DNA of 64,000 nucleotides, from contig JALDNG010000025.1 of assembly GCA_024349245.1 (NCBI GenBank), forward strand, positions 976,501-1,040,500. Direction: 5' to 3'. Of the stretch, positions 1-11,000 are shown in pieces. Each line of letters opens with the position of its first letter. Positions within the stretch are counted from its first letter, which is position 1. The notes under the pieces were generated by a model. That model did no database searches. It was not told the DNA's origin and saw nothing but the letters and a program-made list of their open reading frames with translations. The stretch is from Neodontobutis hainanensis. Taxonomy: Eukaryota; Chordata; Actinopteri; Gobiiformes; Odontobutidae. A program made the position numbers and the translations under genes.

Positions 1-1958
1 TCATATAATCCTATAATACAGTTTTTCTCAAAGAGTTGATGTGCAATGTGAATGTCCTTGGTTCATATGAGGTCAAGTTGGAAAGTCAGGCAAATCTAAC
101 CCGAGTTTCTGAGTTGATTTTTCAACTTAAAAAGTTGTTCACGTACATTTATCATCTAGCAAAAACGTTTTCCAAGTTTCCTAGGATAGCATGATTGCAG
201 CATTAAGGACAACTCCTCTATGAGTCCGGCTTGTGAACAATTATTTAAGGCTGATTTACTAATCTTATGGTATGCTCAGTGTAAGGCAATAGGCAGGACC
301 CCTTGCTAGATAAATGTCCAGTGTGGGAGCTTCTGGTTTAATTATGGTTGTGTGAGAGGCCTCTGTGAGGCACGTGGTGTTGGGGATTTCCTCTTTGCTA
401 ACTACGGACATTGTCTAGATGTCACAGGACACTGATTTGAGTTCCATGCATACATGGTCTTTAACCCCTGGGCCTTAGGCTTTTACTGCTGGATAATGAA
501 TCTCCATGTCAACAACCAGTAAAACATTAGCCTTCCCATCACATGATGTATTCATGTTAATACATAATATATACTTTCAACATTTAAATATAATACAGAG
601 ATTAAATGATATTGCCTGATAGCAACATTTTTATTATATACAGGATTGATGTTAATTTCTGAAATGACATGAGAAGACTGCATTAGTAAACAGAAGGTTG
701 CCATTTTCTCCGACATTGCTTCACCAAATAATAACATTTGGCCAAAGGAAATTCAATTAGTGCAGCTGAGATAAACACTCTGAACTTGGAGGCCAGTTGA
801 GGCGGCTGGGAACATCACGTTCACTGCAAAGTGAGATCTGTGTGCACAGGTGAAAGACCCACTGAAGTTCAGCCACGTGGCAGCTTCTCAAAAAGATCAG
901 GTTTGTACATTTGGTTAGATTGCACATGCTAAAATATTACATTGTCTAATTATCTTGTAGATTGATGTCAGTATGGTTCTAATATTAACCTACAACAGGA
1001 CTCAAGAACTGCAGCCAACATTTTATCAAATTAAAGCTAATGATTGTATTTTAAGAAATAAATCATATCTTTACTGAATCCCTTTTTTCTCAGGTAACCT
1101 TCTGCAGTAGAAAGAAGGTAGTTATTAGGTGTTAGTTAACTAGATTTATTGTTTGTTTGTCCATTAAGTTCACTTTCAGGATTTTAGGGTGAAATCAAGA
1201 CTTATTGCACCTAAACCCTTTTAACATTTAAATAAAAGTGCTATATATTAACAAAACAGCAAAACAATTATAATAAGTTCTATTCACTTAACAGAAACCA
1301 ATATCAATTCATTTGATCCATTATTAATATTATTTACTACATTTACAATCCTAATTTAGATTAAGTATGCTTATCAAAAACATATTTTTATATATATATA
1401 TATTTTTTAATTGTTGTAAAGTTACCAAACTCTTCATATTAATATCCAGTCTAATCCATAGTATCACACCATTTTTGGTAATAAACCGTTTCTTTATGTA
1501 GCTTTAAATTATGTTCTCTCCTTAAATTGCACCCCTCTTCTCTATTTGTGTTTTTGGATGTTGCTTGGGAGTTTGTTGTTTTTAGCTTTTTTAAATAATT
1601 GGAATAATACTGATGTCAACTAAATTGTGGAATTTTAGAACCTTACATTATACAAACAATTGGTTTGATGGATCTCTACTGACAATTACTGATCACTTTT
1701 AGAGCTCAAATTAATTAAAAGACTGAAATAGGGAGGCTTCTCATGTTGCAAAATGTTGCTCAAATGTGAGTTTTACTGCTGTTAAAGAATATCTTAATAT
1801 TCACAATCTTAACCCACTGTGCCTGCCTTCACTGTGGGAGACCACTGTGAGAGATTGCAGTCAGTTGTCTCAGTGAAGTCTTATGCACCCTATGATACCA
1901 CAAATGTCACATGACTGACAAACTATGGATTTGCACACAAACGCTTAAGAGAACAAAC
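1..1958. other. kidins220 intron after exon 18; no gene seen
   Basis: AT-rich DNA with poly-T and TA runs (for example 1386-1408). I searched the minus strand for the expected next KAP exon and did not find it, so this intron is longer than 1.95 kb. No repeat family recognised. Confidence 0.6.
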
Positions 1959-2099
1959 CGTGTCAAGCATCTGTAGCACTTTGTCCTGTTCACAAGCATC
2001 CAGTCCATCAATGATTACAGCCATGCGTGTTTGGTTCTGAGTGAAGCCATCTATGGTTTTGGCCATCTTTGACATCAACTCCACCTCTTGCTTTAGAAC
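1959..2099 (-). CDS. kidins220: kidins220 exon 18, Walker B region
   Basis: 141 nt, phase 0, residues 751-797. VLKQEVELMSKMAKTIDGFT is followed by the beta-strand and acidic motif MAVIIDGLDACEQDK, the KAP Walker B-like site. Acceptor tatcag, donor gtttgt. No further kidins220 exon is visible downstream to position 1. Confidence 0.95.
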
Positions 2100-5000
2100 C
2101 TGATATAGACAAGAAACATATGTAATGCACTTGTCTGAATGCGTAAAAAGTGACAAGTTGAATCTGAGCTATACCTTCATAAATCCTTCACTCTTGAGTT
2201 TGTGCAGATTGTTGGCCGCACTGTGCAGACGTTTCCTTTGAGAGTAGAGGACTGAGTCAGCCATCTGCCACCAAGTTCTGCAGTTCAGCAGCAGGGCCAG
2301 GCCCACCACACTGGCCATAGCTATTAACACAGCATTCACAGTCAGGTTCTCAGGGTCCACCTGGGGAGAAGAAATAATAACATAAGAGGATGGTACAATG
2401 TAAGGATATGAAATTTTGATATTTACTCTGGGGTCATGTGAGTCCATTATTAAAATGCATGGTAAAACTTTAAGTTTTGAACTTAAATACTCACTTTAAA
2501 TATGGCCAAAAGGGCCACACCAGTGATAAGGCAGCCCAGAGTGAAGGAAAAGAGCACAAAGGAGGGCACACAGCATGTCTTTTTCCACTTCTTGCCTTGG
2601 TTGGAGAAGAAAAGATCAAAAGGTGAAAAATAACAGGAACAGAACATGGGTTATATCATAGGTCCTTTGTTGTATTTATACAAATGTGTTTTTGATGTGA
2701 AAAAAGTTACACTATTTTGACCATTAAAAGAATAATTGTGTTTAAAAAGTACTCAGGGAGAGCTCTTTTACTTTCTATACAAACTTATCAATAAGGAAAA
2801 CGGCTTTAAAATCAAATAGGACTCATTCTTCTAAAACTCCCTAAAACTCGGGTTGCTGGTTGAAGTATTGACCAGCACACAGACAATGAAGATCTCATTT
2901 GATTGACTTTGACAATACCTTGAGTTTCATCATTCTTGAAGACCCTGAACAGCCTGGTGGCCATAAAGCCAAACTCCCTCTCACACGCATCTGAGAGTGT
3001 GGCAACCATCTCTGCCATGGACGTCTCTCCACCAACACTGGACAAGCGGTTATAGTCCGTGAACAAGAACCTGTGTGTGAAAAACAAATCAGTCAGTCTT
3101 CTGCAAACATTTAATAATGAATGTCAAAGATACATATTATTGTTAAAGTGACTGTCTCACCTGACAGGCAGAGCTCGAGTGGTCTGCTCTGGAAGTTCTG
3201 GAGGGTTAACGAACATCAGTTTGAGCAGCAGTTCCAAGTATCCGACCTGGCGGGCTAGACGGGTACTGATGACCCAGGCCCAGTGCCAGCTTTCCCTTTC
3301 ACGACGACTTCCAAAGTACACCAGCACTGGAGGCAGAAGAGGTGATATATACATTTGTATATGTCTTACCCTGGCAGAATTTGTGATTGTTTGGCCATTT
3401 TTCAGAGAATATGAATGATAAGACAGGCCAAGAATTTACAGGAACTAGAGGTTTTGTGCCAAAAAGAATGGGCAGCTTTACCATCCGAGAAAATAAAGAG
3501 CCTCATCCACAACGACTTAACTATTGGGGTCATTTGGGTAGTTTCTGTTGTCATTATGATTTAGAAAGAGGTTAACACAATTGTTTTGACAATAAATGCC
3601 TTCACCCAACCACTAACTATGAGTGAAAGAAAGGTTTTTGTGTTTTCATTCATAGTCACACAAAAATCACAAACTCTGCCAGGGTATGAGCTTATAAACT
3701 TAAGATCACAACTGTACAATCATATTTTACTCTGAAATATTTCTTTGTTTTTTTAAATAAACTTTCAGATTATCTGCAATAATCTTAGATGTGGTTTAAA
3801 ATACAATGGCGCTCCCTAGTGTGCAATACTCACTTTTCTATTGATAATGCATAAATGCATTATTTCTATCAATCTTTGCAAAGCAATAACATGGCACAAT
3901 ATTACTAGTGTTATTTGCAGTTATGTTTGTTGGTAGCATAATTATTTGCACTTATTTGCTCAGTAAAGTTTGCATATTTTTACCTTGGAACTTTTTTTTT
4001 TCAAGTTTTTGCTTTTTGTATAGTTTTCTTGTGTTTGTATTGTATTATCAGATCACCAACTTTATTGCTGGCTTTGGATGTCTTACCAAAGAAGATATAG
4101 AGCAGAGCAAGAAGGCTGAGAGAGACAGCGATGGCCAGCTTAGGATCAACAGTAAAACCCAAAACCACAGCCACTGAGCCACAGAGCAGCAGAGTGAGGA
4201 AGACCACCAGCCACGAGAACTGAAACAGAGGCTCTATCTGTTGACCTGCAAAGGTCTTCATCTCATCTGGGAACAAAACACAGGCAAGAAAGTTAGTCAT
4301 AAAACCTAATAATAAGATATCCAATATAATATTTTAAAGATTTGCTGTGTAGGAGTACTTACCCTCTAATTTCTTGAGAAGAAAAGACTTGCCGCTCCCC
4401 CACTGGGCATACAGTCCGACACAAATAGGGGGCTGCATGGTGGGCTCACTTAGGATGTCTGCTAGAGCACTGCTGTACAGGTCATAACCCAGCATGTCCC
4501 CATCGGTCTCAGTGGGGGAGAGGTGCTCTAGGACAAAGACAAATGTCAAGATGAGATGATTAGAAAACATAAAATAAAATAAAAATTTGACGTAAAACAT
4601 AACTACAAAGACTCATACTGGCTCCAAAGATCTGGGTGAGGATGCTTTTCTGGTGGGTACAGTCGATGTTGTATGGTGTTTCTCCAGCCTTGTTGGGGCG
4701 ATACAGCAGACGGCCATCTTTAGGATTCCTCAGCAGCAGCTCAGCTAACTTACGACTTCGACCTCTAATAGCAATATGGAGGGGAGTGTCTCCTTTCTGT
4801 GAAAAAAAAAAAAAAAAGAATAGATATGCTTTTAAGTCATGTTAATAGCAAAACCACAATGAAATGCAAGTTTTCCAAAATTATTCTATATTTACCTTGT
4901 CCATGGCAGACACTTTGGCTCCTTTATCCAGCAGCAGCTCCACTATCTCTATATTACGCATTTTTGTGGCCTTAATTAGTGGAGATTCACCATCCTATAA

Positions 5001-8000
5001 AACAACATTCACCTATCACAGACTATTCACATGTAATATAATGTACTTCAGCCTTATTCTTTGTCATTCCTACAGCTGAATATATCCGAGTCAATACCAA
5101 AAATATTAATTGAGCTAGATTTCCCATTCTGTTAGTGCCATACCTTTGTGCAGCTCTCTGTGTCGGGGTTACACTGCAGGATGTCTCTGACCATGGTCGC
5201 GTTTCCTTTCTCAACTGCCCAGTAGAGGGCAGTCTTGCCATCCTAAAGTTAAAAAAACAGAGCACTATAAGATAATTATAAGATAATACTTTTTTGAGCA
5301 CTGTAAAAAACATCAATATCAAAGCAAAGTCAGTAGTTGTTAGAAGGATTTTTTTGTCTTTGTTGAATGAATATAGGGCTTTTCTGAAACAACTCTATCC
5401 CATTTCCTCTCCAGTAGTTCTCTTAGTTTGAAACTCACAGCTGAAGTGATTTCCCTTTGTAACAGAGCATCCTTTCAATACAGCGCTCACATTTTGGACA
5501 CTGTTCCCTCGTTCTGACTGGCATAAACCGCTTCTATTATCAACTTTATTACAAACAAGATTTCAAAAAATCTGAATTAAGATCTGTTAAAAGACTAAAT
5601 ACACATTTAGTTTAATATAATACTAACATAGTTTACAATAAAATAATTTTCCATTCCATTTTCTAATAAATTCATATTTGAAATGATTTACTCTTTATTT
5701 CATAAATGTGTGCATACTAGTATTAGAGTCTATTTTAAGAACATGCACACTTGCTGTGGAGGGTTTACTATGCCACTCAACACTGGTTGGTTTTAGATGG
5801 CTATTAATATGGCAGACCCTCTAAATTAGAGGTGCCCAAACGTTTTCCCTTGGAGGGCCAAAATGTACCAGAACATCGCTCTGACAAGGGCCTCAAACAG
5901 GTGAACACTTACAGGAGATGGTCCAGACTCTGGACAACAGCAGCCTACAGTAAAAATCTATCCTCTTTGCTAACACAGATTGCTGCTCACATTATCTCTG
6001 TTCTCCACCGGTAATAATACATTTACGGTTACTTTCTGTTCATTTTGGAGAGAGTAAAGCTCAGCCTCAGACACAGACATGCTTTCATGGCACACGCTCG
6101 TTAAGTCCGCGAAAGCAACTCACCTTGGTACCAGTCTTTAAAATTGTGCTGATATTGTGCAAATCCACCTCTTGAACTGACAGTGAAATCACATTTTTAC
6201 TATCGTGAGTCCTTTCTTTGGGGCCAGATGAAAAGTGGCCTGATGTGGCTGCCAGTTGATAATCACTGGAATAGGGTTTGGTTTTACACTGTGTGAGTGT
6301 GACCAATAAGTTTGACTGAAATTGCATCTTGGAGTGTTGAAAAGTAGATACATGAACACGGCTTCTCAATTCTGTACGTGCAAGGGAATTTAGAAAGAAC
6401 ATTGCATTTATGTATGACTCAAGATTGTAATTCTTTTTCGATTATCTTGCAGCCCTTATTGAACCTGTTTGACCTACAGTAAAGTTTCACTGTTTGACCC
6501 AGACCTTTCAAAAATCAGACCAGATGTAAATTTGTGGAAACATGCACAAACATACCTGAATTGTCTTATAGCTACCTGTGTTTTATTTTTTTTAAGACCC
6601 TTAAATCTTTGAGGTTAATGTGAGGACCAAGAGTGAGAACACTAGGCTGTTTTTGAGATATATAAACCCAATAGCTAATCTTTAATGCCATAGGCCACTA
6701 CCACTGGCTTGGTATGCTCATCTGTCATTGCAGATTAACCTCAAACTTACACCAAAAGCATTTTGTTACTGCAGTGGCACGTCTTGTAAATTGCGTTCCA
6801 TTTTAGATTTAGTCTAACAATTCCCATCTCAGAAGAGTCTCAGAAGCATCTTGACACAATGCCACGCTATCGATAGGTTGGACTTCTATTTTTCAACAAG
6901 TATTAAAATAAATTTCCACTACGCTATCAAAATAAAAAGCTCACTAAAACATAGTGGTGATGAAAACATTGCGCTTTTTGTAGCTTGTGTTGTCTGATCA
7001 CCGAGCTAGTTCAATTATAGCAAAAACAACCATAAACATGCGATAACTTTTTATTTGAACTAAAGAATAAAAAATCTAATACAGTGCAATAAACATAATA
7101 TGGGAGTAGATAATGTAGCTTAGCCATTTGAAGAAGCAGGAATATCACAAAATATGAATGACGTCGGCAAAAGGGTGGTAGATCCACACACGAGCAGTAG
7201 CAGCGACGCTGACGCTTTTTGAGCAGACACAAATAACACGCGCTGCTTATGCAATGCTTGTGAGATGCTTTTGGTGTAAAGTCAAGCAATTTCAGTTGCA
7301 AAACATGATAACCACTGGCGGGCAAAATCAAACCCTTGGCGGGTCAATTTTGACTACTGGGCCCCACTTTGGGCACCCATGCACTACATGAATGCATAAA
7401 TGGAGTGGAAGTGGGTAAGGAGAGGTTGAAGGGAGCCGTTTCAGCAGTACCGAAAAATTCATTATAATGCCAGTTCTACAAGAGAACCTCTGAACCCCAT
7501 GACTCAACTGCAGCTATGTATTTGAGACAATGCACCCCATGTCTGTTATCATTCATTCCTCACCATGAAATGTAACAGTGGTAGGTCTTATTCTTACCTG
7601 GCCCCTGACGTCAATGTCAGCATATTTATTTAAGAGAGCTCTGACTATCTCCACATGACCCCCTCTCACTGCTCCAATCAGCATTGTCTCCCCACTCTAT
7701 GGGGGAAAAAACAACAGAGAGAAAGCCATTAACATCCATCAAAAGAAACATAATCCCCTTGCTGTATTACAAACCAAGCCGAGTCATAAAGTTAATGTGG
7801 GAAAGCCTCACCCTGTCTGGAATGTTGACATATGTTCCAGCATCCAGCAGGTCCTGGACTATTTCAGTGTGCCCCTCTTTGGCAGCAATTGCCAAAGCTG
7901 TATTGCCATCTTTGTCGGTCATGTTGACGTTTGGATTTCTCTTCAGAAGCTCCTTGACAACCTCTGTGTAGCCGCCCTTTACTGCCACGATTAAGGCCGT

Positions 8001-11000
8001 CATAGAGTTCTGTAAAAAGCAGAACATTTAAATAAGATACACACATATCAAAATTCATTTAATAAATATATGTTTGTACAAGCAAGAAGGTCATGAGGTC
8101 AAAACCCGGTCTTTCTGTGAGGAGTCCCTATGTCCTCCACATTACACGTTACCATAGGTTCTCTCCGGGTACTCCGGCTTCCTCTCACCGTCCAAACACA
8201 TGCATGTATAGGTTAATTAGCAACTCAATTTTGACAGTTTGCAGACAATTTCCCTGCCTTTTAAACCGTAGTCTACTTCTCAGGTAATCAAGGATCCAAG
8301 AAGCTGATGAGGACTCCACCCCATACTTTGTTTTTGTTTAAAATCTCAGGTTTGATTATGCTGAATGTGCTTGTTGTTTTGGGAATTGTATTATCTTAGT
8401 ATTTTCATGACTATTATCTTGATGTTGGCACTGCAACTTCTGATTACATGTCATTCTGTTCTTCTAATGTCATTCTGTACATGTCATGACAGATTATCAT
8501 CCACCATATCAGGCGTCTCCGCCTATACAATGTATGTCCTGCTGGATATAAAAGACACATGTATGGCTTACTTAGTTAAGCAATAACCATCAGTCTGTGA
8601 AGTGTCTGGCATGTAATTGCTTCTTCCTTGCAAGGAATAAAACCTGACCAAATCATTTCAAATCATATACAGCATCTATTGTCTGCTCATTTAATTTGTA
8701 ACAAAAATTCTTTTAACACTTGTACAGTGAAATAAACACCAAAATGCTTTTATTGGTTTATGTTAAAAGGAAGCTGCTCGAATGGGATATTTGATCTTAC
8801 CGCTCCTTCCTGGTCAACATCAGCTCCATTTGCCAGAAGGTGCATCACGCAGTCATAATGGCCCTTTCTGGCAGCCCAGATCAGAGGGGTGGTACCATAC
8901 TGCAAATCGGGAAGAAGCATGACATTAGTGAGTCACTCAAATCAGGAAAACAGGAAGGCACTGGGTGAATAAGTAAAGCACGTGAGTGACTGTATTGGGT
9001 TACCTTGTCTGAGCAGTTGACCTTGGCCCCGTGCTGCAGCAGGAGATGGACAATCTCTGCATGGCCTCGACCCGCCGCCCAGATAATAGGATAGACGCTA
9101 TACTGTTGGGACATGGGATGAAGTTGTGCTTAAATAAATAATCATCAGAGTGGGGACTCTACTCCTTCTACAGATTTAAACTAGGGCAGCAGAAATCAGA
9201 AAAACATGAACAATATTTTGGACTCAAAACCTTTTGGCTTGAAAATATATAAATAAATACAAGGCTTCTACTCATCAAAGCAGGAGCTAAATCAAATATT
9301 AAAGACCAAAGATGTTTGAACAATGATTTTAAGGCAAAAAGTAATTGTCTATCACATAGACGACCATAACTTTATAGGGGATACAAGTCATTCTTTCAAA
9401 ACAATCTGTAAAATATATTGTGCAGCCCTACTTTAAACCACCTCACAGGACTAAAGAGTAAAGGATGGAAAAGGAACTGTGCTGTGCAGGTGGCTGTGGT
9501 TAAACAAGCATTTTGATTTCACACCGACTAAAATTCAAATGAATTAATTAATGATTTTTTCAGCTTCAGTGTCTGCATCCTTGATCAAATAACGGAAGGA
9601 ACAATTCTAAACCTAAGTGCTCTGTACCTGACCGGTGATGTTGGGGTTGGCTTCCTTTTCCAAAAGCAGCCGGGCCACTTCTGTGCACCCTTTATATGCC
9701 GCCCACATGAGAGCAGTCCAGCCTCCCTATACAACAGACACAAACAACACAACGTGAGTTCACCGCATTTTTGTAAAGCAACCAAGACAACGAATAAAAA
9801 AAGAAAAAAAACAAAAAAAACAAAACAAAAACACATGGATTACAATTACAAAGCCCACTAATTCAACTTTGGATAAACTAGGATCTTGTGATGGGGAAAT
9901 GTGCCATTTCCAGCTGTGACACACTTTCCACAAGTATCTCAGAGTGGTTTATTATAATCCCACTCTAATGATTGCCTCTGATCTGCGGCCTGTACAGCTT
10001 AGACACACCTCACACCAAATGAGCCAGACTTCAAATATTCACTCACCGGCCACTTTATTAAGGACACCTTACTAGTACCAGGTCAGACCCCTTTTGCCTT
10101 CAGAACTACCTTAATTCTTTGTGGCCTTGATTCATCAAGGTGTTGGAAACATTCCTCTGCGATTTCGGTCCAAATTGACATGATAGTATCACAATTTTTG
10201 GCTGCACATTCATGATGCAACTCTTTCGTCCCAGCACATCCCAAAGGTGCTCTATTGGGTTGAGATCTGGTGACTGTGGAGGCCATTTTAGTACAGTGAA
10301 CTCATTGTCATGTTCAGTTTTGGGACATGGTGCATTTTCCTACTATAGTCATAAAGAGATGGAAATGGTCAGCAACAATACTCAGGTAGGCTGAAGCATT
10401 TAAACGATGCTCAATTTATACTAAGTACTAAGTGTGCCAAGAAAATATCCCCCAGATTATTACAGCCCCACCACCAGCCTGAACCGTTAAAACAAGGCAG
10501 GATGGATCCATGACCCTACCATCTGAATGTGGCCCTTCTCTGTCAACCCTACAAATGTTTTATGTAATCCCAGTAGATCAGCAGTTTTTACTCAGATATA
10601 CTCAGACCAGCCCATCTGGCTCCAACAACCATTCAAAAGTGACTTAAATCCCCTTTTTTCTCCATTCTGATGCTCGGTTTGAACTTTAACAAGTCAATAT
10701 GTCATTAGGATTACTACCAGAGGAGACATCACAATTAAAATTATTTCATTCTATCTCCAGCTAAGGCATTATAACCCTGGGGTTAATCAGAAGAACACCA
10801 TTAAATTATTACATACAATACAATTACATTCAATTGTACATTATTTAGAACTCAAAAAGTAACATTTTTAATGCACCAACCTACAATTCATATCATTGCC
10901 TCATAGACATCAGGAATTAAATGTTTTCAATCATAAGAAAGAATTATCCAACATTTACATTTATGTTACATTGGTAGTCTCTGCCTATTTCTAAACATTT

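Noticed and set aside
785..905. Possible exon on the minus strand (open frame of about 35 codons)
   Set aside because: It does not resemble the next KIDINS220 segment and has no convincing acceptor and donor in phase.
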